This document shows, one piece after another, positions 20,152-29,208 of a DNA stretch of 64,000 bases. The stretch spans positions 682,001-746,000 of the forward strand of contig JYJJ01000079.1 in assembly GCA_003263775.1 (NCBI GenBank). Direction: 5' to 3'. The translations under genes and the position numbers were made by a program. How positions within the stretch are numbered: the stretch's first letter is position 1; every line of letters begins with the position of its first letter. This DNA comes from Vibrio maritimus (lineage in GTDB: Bacteria > Pseudomonadota > Gammaproteobacteria > Enterobacterales > Vibrionaceae). The notes under the pieces were generated by a model. That model searched no databases, was not told the DNA's origin, and saw only the letters and a program-made list of their open reading frames with translations.

Positions 20152-21009
20152 TTAATCTGTTACTTCGAATACAACGTTCACTTGTCCAGTACCCGAGCTT
20201 GGGAAGTACTCCGTGACTACGGTACTTTCGCCTTCATATTTATCCCAACCAAGTGCACCAAACAGCATGGCAGTATCGTGCATGCCACCTTCTCCAGAGC
20301 AAAGGTTGGCGTAATCTGGCAGCATTTTAAGGAAGGTCGAGTAATCGCGCTGCGCCCACAGTTCAAGGACTCTTAAATCCACTTGTCGGTTGAATTCTTT
20401 TGAGATGGTGAAGGTGCCATTGTTGGCTTCGTAGTCCTCATTATTCCAAATTCGATGTGATAACGACCCTGAAGCGAGCAACATGACACGGCTATTGCTG
20501 GCTTCAATTGCTTCACGAATCGCTTCACCCAATCTTCTAGAGGATTGGATATCGTGAACCGTGCACCATGCAGCAATAGAGACGACCTTGAACTGACAGT
20601 CGTCATTCATATAACGCATAGGAACTAGCGTGCCATACTCTAAATCCAGAGAATCCACCTGATGAGATAAGGTATACACGCCTTTTTCCGTCGCCAACTC
20701 AGCAATTTTGTCGCCTAGCTCTGGGTTTCCGTAGTATTGGTAACCTAGGTTTTGAATAAAATGGGGAAATTCGTTACTGGTATAGGTGCCAGAGAACTTG
20801 TCTCGCGCATTGATGTGATAGCCCGCATTTACCAACCAGTGCGTATCTAAGACGACAACTGTATCAACATCGAGATCCTTGGCCATCTGAGCGATCTGCT
20901 TATGGCCGTCAATCGCTGGCTTTCGACAGCCATGAAGACGACCAGGCTCTTCGGACATTAACATGGTTGGTACATGAGTAATTTTGGCGGCAACGCAGAG
21001 TTTTCCCAT
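20152..21009 (-). CDS. hpaD: 3,4-dihydroxyphenylacetate 2,3-dioxygenase
   Basis: A 285-aa ring-cleaving extradiol dioxygenase of the LigB superfamily (type III). It opens homoprotocatechuate to 5-carboxymethyl-2-hydroxymuconate semialdehyde. The N-terminus KITHVPTMLMSEEPGRLHGC carries the first metal-ligand histidine. DTVVVLDTHWLVNAGYHIN, SHQVDSLDLEYGTLVPMRYM, LASGSLSHRIWNN and CSGEGGMHDTAMLFGALGWD are family hallmarks. An AAGGA site precedes the ATG. It lies between the AEC carrier gene and gabD. Confidence 0.92.
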   Translation of the reverse strand: MGKLCVAAKITHVPTMLMSEEPGRLHGCRKPAIDGHKQIAQMAKDLDVDTVVVLDTHWLVNAGYHINARDKFSGTYTSNEFPHFIQNLGYQYYGNPELGDKIAELATEKGVYTLSHQVDSLDLEYGTLVPMRYMNDDCQFKVVSIAAWCTVHDIQSSRRLGEAIREAIEASNSRVMLLASGSLSHRIWNNEDYEANNGTFTISKEFNRQVDLRVLELWAQRDYSTFLKMLPDYANLCSGEGGMHDTAMLFGALGWDKYEGESTVVTEYFPSSGTGQVNVVFEVTD

Positions 21010-21089
21010 CGTTCTATTCCTTTTGAATATGGCTTCCCGTCATTGTGCAAAGAAGCTCGTTGTAAGGTTTCAAGTTATCGATTAAGCCC

Positions 21090-22058
21090 TTAATAGAGGC
21101 TAAAAATCATGATGACCGATGCCGTCACTAGGCTCACGGTCACCATTGCAAAAATGGTAGTTGGAAGCAGCACTGCTGAGCAGATAGCTGCCATGTTGTA
21201 CTTCTGTCCAATCACGGCATAGACGCCAAACATAGGCATGCTTGCCAAAATTACGGCGACGGCAGCCATAGTCGGCTCTAGGTCAAACCAAAGCAGAATC
21301 ATTGCTAGCAACAGCAAAGGGTGTATGAGCAACTTGCCCAACATCACAGTGCCGATTTCCTTCTTGCGTCCGCGAACACTGACGCCAACCAGACCGCCCC
21401 CGATGGTAAACAAGGCCACACCGGTGACAGTATTTGCTAGCATGTCGACGATATGAGTCGCGGTCTCGGGCGTTTCTATTCCAAGTGCTGACACGGACAT
21501 ACCCAGTACTATCGCCATTGCGACCGGGTTCTTAGTCAGGCTAAGAAATGTTGCCTTCATTTTCTCGGTTAACTGACTATTGCCATCGCCGTTTGTCAGG
21601 TCTGCGAGCGTAAGGAGTAGCGGTAGCATGATTAAGTTTTCCACCACGAGTGTGAGTGAAAACGGCACTAATGCTTGTGTTCCAAACAGAAAGAAGATAA
21701 TCGGAAAACCAATAAGTAGACTGTTTGAAAAACTCCCTCCGAGTCCTAGCACCACGCTTTCTGTCAGGTTCTTTTGTAGAACTAACGCACTCACCACAGC
21801 GACCAAGGTGAAAGCAAGCAGAGAGCCGATGGTGTAAACCAGCAAATAGTCCGCATTCCAAATTTCCAACAGTGGTCTGGTACTTAGCGCACTGAAAATG
21901 GCCGCTGGCAATCCGAAGTTAAACACGAACGCCGCAAGCGCTTTGTGACCATTTTCTGGAATAATTTTTTGTTTAGAAGCAAGGTAGCCCAGGCCAATAA
22001 CGAGAAAAACAGGAAGAATAGTCATCACCACATGATTCAAATGCCCTAGTGACAGCAT
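21090..22058 (-). CDS. AEC-family transporter in the hpa operon
   Basis: A 322-aa inner-membrane protein with about ten hydrophobic segments of the auxin-efflux-carrier/malate-permease family: VIGLGYLASKQKIIPENG, LAAFVFNFGLPAAIFSAL, a central polar loop, and the second half GVALFTIGGGLVGVSVRGR. Family members move carboxylates and other organic anions. Lying between hpaF and hpaD it may export or import HPA or a pathway intermediate, but the substrate is not visible in the sequence. The ribosome-binding site AGGGAG lies eight bases before the ATG. Confidence 0.85.
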   Translation of the reverse strand: MLSLGHLNHVVMTILPVFLVIGLGYLASKQKIIPENGHKALAAFVFNFGLPAAIFSALSTRPLLEIWNADYLLVYTIGSLLAFTLVAVVSALVLQKNLTESVVLGLGGSFSNSLLIGFPIIFFLFGTQALVPFSLTLVVENLIMLPLLLTLADLTNGDGNSQLTEKMKATFLSLTKNPVAMAIVLGMSVSALGIETPETATHIVDMLANTVTGVALFTIGGGLVGVSVRGRKKEIGTVMLGKLLIHPLLLLAMILLWFDLEPTMAAVAVILASMPMFGVYAVIGQKYNMAAICSAVLLPTTIFAMVTVSLVTASVIMIFSLY

Positions 22059-22077
22059 GTTGCTCTCCCTTTCTCTT

Positions 22078-22472
22078 TCAAGCGTTGTTGTTCGCCGCTA
22101 GCTTCTGATGGATATTGTTCTTCTTGTAATTCAGCTCTGGATGCAGCTCAATCATCTCAAAGCCAATGCTGAGATATTGGCTATCAAAGGTCGGCTGTAA
22201 ATAATCGCAAAACACGTTAAAGATACGCTCTGCCGCTTGTCGCGTACCTCAAGGTCTCGCCCTACTCCCACCTTTGCCGTGAGATGTATAAAGCGATTGT
22301 TTGGGTCTTCGTCGGCGATGAGGTAATAGTCACTTTTGACGGCACGGGTTCGAATTCCACCTTTTGGAAAAACGCCCGTTTCGATAGCTTCTCGGTGAAT
22401 CACTTTCATCAGCTCAGGAATATCGATATCCGACTCAATATTTGGTGAAAATTCCATAATAAAATGTGGCAT
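22078..22472 (-). CDS. hpaF: 5-carboxymethyl-2-hydroxymuconate delta-isomerase (one frameshift)
   Basis: About 131 aa when repaired; a small trimeric isomerase of the tautomerase-like CHMI family. The first part (MPHFIMEFSPNIE; KGGIRTRAVKSDYYLIAD; FIHLTAKVGVGRD) retains the N-terminal Pro after Met that these enzymes use. A single-base deletion near 22240 sends the frame off. Adding one base gives VRDQAAERIFNVFCDYL, then YLSIGFEMIELHPELNYKKN and a stop at 22078. It converts the dehydrogenase product to 2-oxo-hept-ene-dioate for HpaG. Its ribosome-binding site (GGAGTG) adjoins the T tract of a terminator-like hairpin downstream of hpaE. Confidence 0.85.
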
Positions 22473-22484
22473 TGGGTCACTCCT

Positions 22485-22519
22485 TAAAAAAGGCTCGCTA
22501 AGCAGGGCGAAGCGAGCCT
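22485..22519 (-). terminator. Intra-operon terminator between hpaE and hpaF
   Basis: On the minus strand AGGCTCGCT (22519-22511) pairs with AGCGAGCCT (22499-22491) and is followed by a T run. It lies inside the hpa gene order, so it probably lowers transcription of hpaF-AEC-hpaD-gabD rather than ending the operon. Confidence 0.75.
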
Positions 22520-22549
22520 GCGCAAAGATTGTTATTATTGTTTCAACTA

Positions 22550-24075
22550 TTACTGTTGTTTTCCTAGCGTTGGGACGTTGTGAGTATCATGCGCAATACA
22601 AATATTCTTCGTTTCCATATAGAAATCAAAGCTCCAGTCTCCACCATCACGGCCAATACCTGACATTTTCACGCCGCCAAATGGTGAAGGTAGGTTTCGA
22701 TTGTTTTCAGAGTTCACCCAGATCATTCCTGCCTCTACTTTGCTAGCCATGCGCATAGCTCGACCTGTGTTTGAGGTCCAGATATAGCCTGATAGCCCGT
22801 AATCAGTATCGTTTGCGATCTCGAGTGCTTGCTCTTCCCTGTCAAACTCAATACAGGTTAGTACTGGTCCAAAGATCTCTTCTTTGGCAATACGCATGGT
22901 GTTATCGGCGTCGGTAAACAGCGTAGGCGTCAGGTAGTTACCATTTCCAAAGCTATCAATCGCTTTGCCACCAACAGCAATGGTCGCGCCATCTTCGGTT
23001 GCAGCGTCCATATAACTCAGGACTTTGTTGTAATGAGATTGATGAACCAGAGGACCAACTTCTGTCGCCGGATCCAGTGGATGACCAACTTGAATGTTCT
23101 CGACACGTGCTTTTAGTGCTTCAATGAACTTGGGCTTGATGCCACTTTGGATAAGAAGGCGGCTTGAACTGGTGCAGCGCTGACCGTTCAAGCTATAAAT
23201 CATGAACACAACAGCATCGAGTGCACGTTCGAAATCGGCATCATCAAACACGATGACAGGGTTCTTTCCACCAAGTTCGAAGTGGACACGTTTAAGCGTT
23301 GGTGCGCCTTGAGCTTGAATCATTGAGCCCGTCACGGTTTCACCAACAAATGCCACCGCTTTAATAGCTTTATGTTCGGTCAGTGCTTTGCCAGCAACTT
23401 CACCAAAACCGTTCACCATGTTCCACACACCTGCCGGCAAACCCGCCGCTTCCGCGCACTCAGCCAAAATTGCTGCCGTTAACGGACTGAATTCCGCCGG
23501 TTTATGAACTACAGTACAACCCGCCGCCAACGCTGGTGCAATCTTCCACGTTGATAACATGAAAGGCGTGTTCCAAGGAGTAATGACGCCAACAGGACCA
23601 ATCGGTGTACGAACTGTATAGTTAGTGTGATTGTCTTGGTGTAGAGACAATCCGTTTTTCGCTTCCGGTGACTTGTCCGCAAAGAATCGGAAGTTCGCTG
23701 CGCCTCGAATAGCAGCCTGCTTCATAAAACGCAGTGGCTGACCGCAATCCATGGATTCAACCAAAGCGATTTCTTCTGCTCGCTCTTCGATTTTGTCGGC
23801 TAGGCGATGCAAGATTGTTTTACGATCACTGCCAGCCATCTCTGCCCATTCAGTAAAGGCAGATTGAGCAGCAAGACAGGCTTGATTGACATCTTCAGCG
23901 CTGCCTTTGACAACTTTACCAAGGCTTTCATTGTTTGTTGGTGATAGTTTTCAAATGTTTCACCCTCAGAGCCTAAGCTCCATTCGCCAGCAATATAATG
24001 ACCGAGTGTTTGGTTGCGATATTTTGCGAGATACTGCTCGGCTTTAGTGAGGTTGCTATCTAGTTGTTGAGCCAT
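22550..24075 (-). CDS. hpaE: 5-carboxymethyl-2-hydroxymuconate semialdehyde dehydrogenase (one frameshift)
   Basis: About 508 aa when repaired; an NAD-dependent aldehyde dehydrogenase acting directly after ring cleavage. Landmarks are ITPWNTPFMLSTWKIAPALA, VHKPAEFSPLTAAILAECAE, FVGETVTGSMIQ, the catalytic Glu in HFELGGKNPVIVFDDADF, the catalytic Cys in SLNGQRCTSSSRLLI, and KEEIFGPVLTCIEF. The first 35-45 residues read in a second frame. A deletion in a C run near 23940 (minus strand CACC for CACCC) explains this, and repair gives FENYHPTNNESLGKVVKGSA. It follows hpaG2 by 28 bp in the operon. Confidence 0.9.
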
Positions 24076-24103
24076 AATCTTTGTTCCTTTTTCTTATTCT
24101 GAG

Positions 24104-24871
24104 CTATCGCTGGGCGTAAAAATCTTGCTCTGAGAGCACCGGATTTTCGAGCGCGCCAATTCCTTCGATTTCGCAGCGAACCACGTCGCCTGGGTGAATG
24201 TCTTTTAGCCCTTTTGGCGTCCCCGTTGCGATAAGGTCGCCCGGTTTTAGGGTCATAAATTCACTCAAGTACTCAATCAAGAAAGGCACATCGAAGATCA
24301 TGTCTGCAGTCGTCCCAACCTGAGTCACTTCGCCATTAACCTGAGTTTTAAGTTTGAGGTTAGTGACATCTTCAATGTCCTCTACATCCACAATCCACGG
24401 ACCAATGGGACACAGTGAATCTCGGCTTTTCACCCTTAGGTTTGGTCGGTAGTAATTCTCTAGGTAGTCTCGAATGGCGTAATCATTACACACGGTAAAA
24501 CCGCTCACATACTGCAGCGCATCCTCACGCTTCACGTTGCGCGCTTCCCTACCAATCACAGCAACAAGCTCACACTCATAATGCATGAATTCGATACCAT
24601 CTGGTCGATATGATGGCTTACCGTGCGGTGTTAGCGTGTTTTGACCCTTAAGAAAAACTAGAGGCTCTTTAGGCGGCTCAAAGGCCAGCTCTGACGCATG
24701 ATCGGCATAGTTAAGCCCCAGCGCGAAAATCGTTCCAGGGTTCTCAACGGGAACTAAAAACTCATAATCCCCTGACTCAATCACATCACCCGCTTCGGTA
24801 TTCACCGATAGATCGTCATTGACCGTCACATTCAGCACTTGTTGTTGATATTGAATACGTGCGTGTTTCAT
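24104..24871 (-). CDS. hpaG2: Homoprotocatechuate isomerase/decarboxylase subunit HpaG2
   Basis: A 255-aa fumarylacetoacetate-hydrolase-fold enzyme matching the C-terminal half of E. coli HpaG. Visible: FALGLNYADHASELAFEPP, FLKGQNTLTPHGKP, the metal-binding FMHYECELVAVIGREARN, SRDSLCPIGPWIVD, GDLIATGTPKGLKDIHPGD. It acts on 5-oxo-pent-3-ene-1,2,5-tricarboxylate and its isomers, giving 2-hydroxyhepta-2,4-dienedioate. In E. coli the two halves are one protein; here hpaG1 and hpaG2 are separate and overlap by one base (TAATG), so the subunits are translationally coupled. Confidence 0.9.
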   Translation of the reverse strand: MKHARIQYQQQVLNVTVNDDLSVNTEAGDVIESGDYEFLVPVENPGTIFALGLNYADHASELAFEPPKEPLVFLKGQNTLTPHGKPSYRPDGIEFMHYECELVAVIGREARNVKREDALQYVSGFTVCNDYAIRDYLENYYRPNLRVKSRDSLCPIGPWIVDVEDIEDVTNLKLKTQVNGEVTQVGTTADMIFDVPFLIEYLSEFMTLKPGDLIATGTPKGLKDIHPGDVVRCEIEGIGALENPVLSEQDFYAQR

Positions 24872-25518
24872 TACTCACCTCCTGCGACAATATTTTCTAG
24901 ACGTAATACCTCACCAAGCGTCGAGGTGACGTGATCGTATGGCTGGAGTTCGACGCGCTCACCCGCAAAGCCAACCGCGATGACATCCCCTTTCTCTAGC
25001 GTCATAATGTGAGAGATCTTCTCAAGCAACTGCTCAACATCACGCTCTAATCGACTCAAAGGAAAGTAGCGCTTCACCGAACCATTAACTGCCGTCACCA
25101 ACTCCAGTTCTTTGTAGTTGCTCAAATCTGATGTGAGCACAGGGACAGATATCGTGGCAGATTTGTCGATACATTTACCCTTGATATCTGGACGGTAATA
25201 GCTTGCTTCTGGCAAAGAAAAATCATGCAACAGCGCAAACCCTTCTACATAGTTAAGAGCTTTTTCTTGAGTCACTCGACAGCAACGCTTGCCAATAATC
25301 ACTGCGAGACTCGCACCTACTACGAGCTCTTTTTGCTCCGCGGGCCATTCGATAGCGCGGTTATCCTGATTCCAAGTATTGTGCGGTTTGAAATACAGCA
25401 CAGGCTCAGTCGGCAATGCCTTGTAAGGTGGTTGCTCAAAGGTGTCAGCTAGGTTTTCGAGTTGCTGGCTGTCATTGAGCGCCACGCAAACTACTTTCCC
25501 TTGTAATTTCGCATTCAT
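24871..25518 (-). CDS. hpaG1: Homoprotocatechuate isomerase/decarboxylase subunit HpaG1
   Basis: A 215-aa fumarylacetoacetate-hydrolase-fold protein matching the N-terminal half of HpaG. Visible: GKVVCVALNDSQQLENLADT, LYFKPHNTW, LVVGASLAVIIGKRCCRV, ALLHDFSLPEASYYRPDIKG, KGDVIAVGFAGERVELQPYD. It pairs with HpaG2 to decarboxylate and isomerise the ring-cleavage product. It follows hpaI by 14 bp and overlaps hpaG2 by one base. Confidence 0.88.
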   Translation of the reverse strand: MNAKLQGKVVCVALNDSQQLENLADTFEQPPYKALPTEPVLYFKPHNTWNQDNRAIEWPAEQKELVVGASLAVIIGKRCCRVTQEKALNYVEGFALLHDFSLPEASYYRPDIKGKCIDKSATISVPVLTSDLSNYKELELVTAVNGSVKRYFPLSRLERDVEQLLEKISHIMTLEKGDVIAVGFAGERVELQPYDHVTSTLGEVLRLENIVAGGE

Positions 25519-25532
25519 CGTTTTTCCTACCT

Positions 25533-26333
25533 TTAATAGACGTTATCGATGACGGGGGTTTCAATATCGTCAACGTGTTTAAGTTTGTATGCGAGCTGCT
25601 CCGCGCTTAGGCGAAGAAGCAGCGTATCGACGCCAGCGCCGATGAAGGTAACGCCGCGATCGGCATAATCTTTCGCTTGGGTTGGGTTTAGAGAGAGTAT
25701 CCCCACTGCTTTGCCTGCGTTTTGAATCACATCGATCGCGTGATCGATGGCAGCAGTCACTTCAGGGTGACCAGGGTTGCCAATGTGCCCCATCGAACCA
25801 CTTAGATCTGACGGGCCAATAAAGATGCCATCAATGCCCTCAACAGCGGCGATTGCTTCAATGTTTTCGATCGCTTCTTGGGTCTCTACTTGAACCAAAA
25901 TGCAAATTTGGTCGTTAGCGCGGTGCAGATACTGTGGAATGCGATTCCACTGCGATGCTCGTGCGAGCGCACTGCCGATACCACGAGTACCAAGCGGCGG
26001 GTATAACGCTGATTTCACGACATTTTCTGCTTGTTCAGCGGTATTGATCATTGGCACCAACAAGGTTTGTGCACCAATATCTAACAGTCGCTTTATCAGT
26101 GTCGGGTTAGCATCTTCAGCACGGACTATTGGTGACGTGTTGTATGGTGCGAGCGCTTGCAGATGAAACTTAATATTGGTTAGATCAAACGAGGCGTGTT
26201 CACCATCGATTAATACCCAATCGAACCCTGCTCCACCGCAGATCTCTGCGCAGCTCGTATCTGGCAGTCCTAGCCACAAGCCCCAAAGAGGGTCGTTGCC
26301 TGCTAACGACTGTTTAAATTGGTTTTCTAACAT
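25533..26333 (-). CDS. hpaI: 4-hydroxy-2-oxoheptanedioate aldolase
   Basis: A 266-aa class II, metal-dependent aldolase of the HpcH/HpaI family that splits 4-hydroxy-2-oxoheptanedioate into pyruvate and succinate semialdehyde. Landmarks: WGLWLGLPDTSCAEICGGAG, FDWVLIDGEHASFD, the substrate-binding Arg in SPIVRAEDANPT, YPPLGTRGIGSALARASQWN, the metal-binding Glu in ILVQVETQEAIENI, and IDGIFIGPSDLSGSMGHIGN. It lies ten bases after hpaH and is followed by hpaG1. Its semialdehyde product is the substrate of GabD at the operon end. Confidence 0.92.
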   Translation of the reverse strand: MLENQFKQSLAGNDPLWGLWLGLPDTSCAEICGGAGFDWVLIDGEHASFDLTNIKFHLQALAPYNTSPIVRAEDANPTLIKRLLDIGAQTLLVPMINTAEQAENVVKSALYPPLGTRGIGSALARASQWNRIPQYLHRANDQICILVQVETQEAIENIEAIAAVEGIDGIFIGPSDLSGSMGHIGNPGHPEVTAAIDHAIDVIQNAGKAVGILSLNPTQAKDYADRGVTFIGAGVDTLLLRLSAEQLAYKLKHVDDIETPVIDNVY

Positions 26334-26343
26334 AGCTCTCCCC

Positions 26344-27146
26344 CTACACGAACTTGACTGAAATACCGCCTAGCGGACCAAAGTCGGCATGGATCGTATC
26401 GCCTTCCTTCACTGGAACGGGCCTTGTAAAGGAGCCCGCTAGAATGACCTGACCCGGTTCAAGAGAGACACCATGCGGCGCAAAGCGCTTGCAGACCCAG
26501 CAGATACCATTTGCAGGGTGACCTAATACCCCAGCCGCAAGGCCGGTTTCTTCGATCTGCCCATTGAGATACAGCATGGCGCCAGCCCATCGAAGGTCGA
26601 TTTCAGTTGGTTTGATCGGTCTTCCACCTAATATGATGCCGGCATTTGCAGCGTTATCTGCGATGGTGTCGTACACCTTGCGGGTATAGCCTGTGTCGGG
26701 ATCGGTTCGATGGCATCGAGCTGCAATAAGTTCAAGCGCTGGAATGACGTAATCGGTCGCGTTGAGGACATCGAAAATAGTGACATTGTCACCTTCTAAT
26801 TTATCTTTAAGAACAAAAGCCAGTTCTACTTCGATGCGGGGTCTAGAAAGTCTGAAACTGGGATCTGCGCACCATCAGAAAAGAACATGTCATCCAAAAG
26901 CACACCGTAGTCAGGTTGGTCGATATTGACGGCCATTTGCATAGCGCGTGACGTCAGCCCGATTTTGTAACCCTTAACCTCTGCCCCTTCACGTTTTTTG
27001 CGTTCCACCCAACGGCTCTGGATCTTGTAGGCATCGTCCATCGACATTTCTGGGTAATCCAACGTAAGAGCAGCGATCTGCTCTCTGGTTTTCTCTGCCT
27101 TATAGAGACGTTCGGCAGCTACTTGAATTTGCTCTTCTGTTAACAT
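26344..27146 (-). CDS. hpaH: 2-oxo-hept-4-ene-1,7-dioate hydratase (one frameshift)
   Basis: 267 aa when repaired, the usual length. It hydrates 2-oxohept-4-ene-1,7-dioate to the aldolase substrate. The N-terminal part reads MLTEEQIQVAAERLYKAEKT and ERKKREGAEVKGYKIGLTSR. A deletion near 26844 breaks the frame; one added base gives DFLRPRIEVELAFVLKDKLE, then ALELIAARCHRTDPDTG, AANAGIILGGRPIKP and GGISVKFV at the end. It is the first gene of the long minus-strand operon, so its promoter is the operon promoter, with two tandem operator-like repeats 90-130 bp upstream. Confidence 0.88.
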
Positions 27147-27649
27147 TCGATTTCCTTTCGTTTCCGTGCTGGCTAAAGCAATGACTTATTGTTTTCTATT
27201 TTGGTCTTGCTGATTGAGCGGTTACTCGCCCAAAGTAATTAATATGTTAAGTACTTTAGTTAATATGTTAAGTAAAGTCCAGAAATGACAAAATCCACAT
27301 TAAGTAACTGTATTTAAATAAGTTTAATTAAAACTCCAATTTTACAGAATGATGAAATGTAACTTCATTTCACACTTACCGTGACAAGAGTCATGATTTT
27401 TGATGGATATTCAGAGCAAAGTGAGGCATCTATCACTAAGAGTGTTTTACAAAACCCTGATTAATTTTTGATTCATTGATCTAGTTAACATATTAAGCAT
27501 TATTGATACATTTAATTAACATTGGCGATTTGATTTTGAGCAAAACTAGTTAATATATTAAGTAATCAACAAAACAACGACTCACTAAGTGGGCAATGCT
27601 CAAGCAGGATCGAGCAACTAATAAACCGTGAAACGAAAGGAAAGACGTT
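27147..27649. promoter_or_regulatory. Divergent hpaH / TRAP promoter with four copies of a 17-bp motif
   Basis: About 500 AT-rich bases without a gene. Four same-orientation copies of AGTTAAYATRTTAAGYA lie at 27237-27253, 27258-27274, 27483-27499 and 27548-27564. The core TTAATATATTAA is palindromic. The first pair is spaced exactly 21 bp, two helical turns, on the hpaH side; the other two lie on the TRAP side. Likely operators of the MarR-type HpaR (inference). Confidence 0.65.
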
Positions 27650-28675
27650 ATGCGAGTAAATAAAGTCGCCGCTATTACTACCACTGCTCTACTTCTTATG
27701 GGATCTTTTTCCGTACACGCTGAACCAGAAAAAGTCATTAAAATCAGTACTTGGGGTTCACCCAACCATGGCATCAACAAGGTTGTATGGCCAACTTGGG
27801 GACAATGGATTGAAGAAGCGACTGAAGGTCGTGTCGGTATTAAAATTGAATACGACCTCGCCCCACCCCAAACACAAGTTGATGTGGTTACAGATGGCAT
27901 CGGTGATGTCACTTGGATTTTTCATGGTCACAAAGCAGGACGCTTTCAGTTGACTCAGTTACCTGAAATTCCAACCTTCTCTGAAGGCACAAGCTCTGAG
28001 TTAATGTCGCAAGCTTACTGGCGAACCTACGATAAATACCTTAAGAAAGGTCGTGAGCACCGCGGTGTTGAAGTAATGGCATTGAGTGTCCACGGACCCG
28101 GTCAGCTTATTACTAAAAGTCCTGTAGAGTCCCTTGAAGCTATCCAGGGTAAGAAAATTCGCGTCGGTGGTGGTGTGATTTCTTCTGTCGCCAAAGATAT
28201 GAAGGTGACTCCTGTTTTCATTCCAACGACCAAAGTTTACGAGTCTATCTCTCAAGGTGTCGTTGAAGGTGCGTATCAACCGGTTGAGGCGCTGAGCTCA
28301 TTCCGACTTGCTGAAGTTGCAGACAACACGCTAGTGATTCCTGGCGGCCTATATCGCGGTAGCTTTGCCATCGTGATGAACATCGATACCTTCCGAGGAC
28401 TCTCTAAAGAAGATCAACAAGCGATCAAAGATGTTTCCGGTGAAAAACTGTCGCGTTTGTTCGGAAAAATGTGGGATGACGTAGACACCGCCGCTTACGA
28501 AACCGCTTTAGAGGGCGGACATACCTTCACTCCAGCAACACCAGAAATGATTGAGTCTTTGAAAAAATCCAGCGAGCCGCTCGTCAATAACTGGTACAAG
28601 GTCGCGAAAAAGCGCAAGGTCGATGGTCCTGCCGCTTATGAGTATTTCTACCAACAACTTGATCAAGGATTGTAA
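27650..28675 (+). CDS. TRAP transporter substrate-binding protein (DctP family)
   Basis: A 341-aa periplasmic binding protein with a signal peptide ending near FSVHAEPE and the DctP fold: STWGSPNHGINKVVWPTWG, SVHGPGQLITKSPVESLEAI, GKKIRVGGGVISSVAKDM, SISQGVVEGAYQPVEAL, LVIPGGLYRGSFAIVMN. It captures an organic acid for the DctQM carrier. Divergent from the hpa operon and inside the HPA region, it most likely binds 4-hydroxyphenylacetate or a related aromatic acid. The start has AAAGGA upstream. Confidence 0.88.
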   Translation: MRVNKVAAITTTALLLMGSFSVHAEPEKVIKISTWGSPNHGINKVVWPTWGQWIEEATEGRVGIKIEYDLAPPQTQVDVVTDGIGDVTWIFHGHKAGRFQLTQLPEIPTFSEGTSSELMSQAYWRTYDKYLKKGREHRGVEVMALSVHGPGQLITKSPVESLEAIQGKKIRVGGGVISSVAKDMKVTPVFIPTTKVYESISQGVVEGAYQPVEALSSFRLAEVADNTLVIPGGLYRGSFAIVMNIDTFRGLSKEDQQAIKDVSGEKLSRLFGKMWDDVDTAAYETALEGGHTFTPATPEMIESLKKSSEPLVNNWYKVAKKRKVDGPAAYEYFYQQLDQGL

Positions 28676-28680
28676 TCACT

Positions 28681-29208
28681 ATGAATGGTTTTAGTGTTGC
28701 TAAGACCATACGGCGTGGGCTAGAAACCCTCGCCGCCATCAGCCTACTTCTCATGATGTTGATAACGTTCGTTGATGTGACTGGTCGATACTTCTTTAAC
28801 GCTCCCGTAATGGGATCTACTGAGCTCATCGAAGTATTGCTCGCAGTGATGGTTTTTATGGCGTTTCCACTGGTGTCGTGGAATGAAGAAAATATATGTG
28901 TTGACCTGCTCGACAACTACTTCCCAGAGAAGTGGGTTGGCATGAGGCAGATTGTGATTAACCTCATCTGTAGCTGCTCGCTTATTTTGGTGGCAATGAT
29001 GAACTGGAAGCTAGCCGGACGCTCTCTGGAATACGAGGAGGTCACCGAGATCCTTGAAATGCCACTGGGCTATGTCACCTATCTCATCTCTATTACAGGC
29101 TTTGTTGGTGGCGCACTTACAGGTTTCAACGCTCTGGTATACGCAAAAGGCTTGTTTAGTAAAAAGAGCCCAGCCCCAACCGTCAATACAAATAGTAAGG
29201 AGGCGTAA
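28681..29208 (+). CDS. TRAP transporter small permease (DctQ family)
   Basis: A 175-aa inner-membrane protein with four hydrophobic segments (about 15-40, 50-72, 90-110, 130-152). It carries the DctQ stretch FVDVTGRYFFNAPVMGSTEL, in which the Arg and Asn are conserved. It starts five bases after dctP and ends directly before dctM. It forms the membrane complex with DctM and couples sodium flow to uptake of the DctP-bound acid. Confidence 0.88.
   Translation: MNGFSVAKTIRRGLETLAAISLLLMMLITFVDVTGRYFFNAPVMGSTELIEVLLAVMVFMAFPLVSWNEENICVDLLDNYFPEKWVGMRQIVINLICSCSLILVAMMNWKLAGRSLEYEEVTEILEMPLGYVTYLISITGFVGGALTGFNALVYAKGLFSKKSPAPTVNTNSKEA

Noticed and set aside
26455..26500. AAAGCGCTT in hpaH as a further LacI operator
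   Set aside because: It lies in the middle of coding sequence, lacks the extended palindrome and the locus is unrelated to glucan use.
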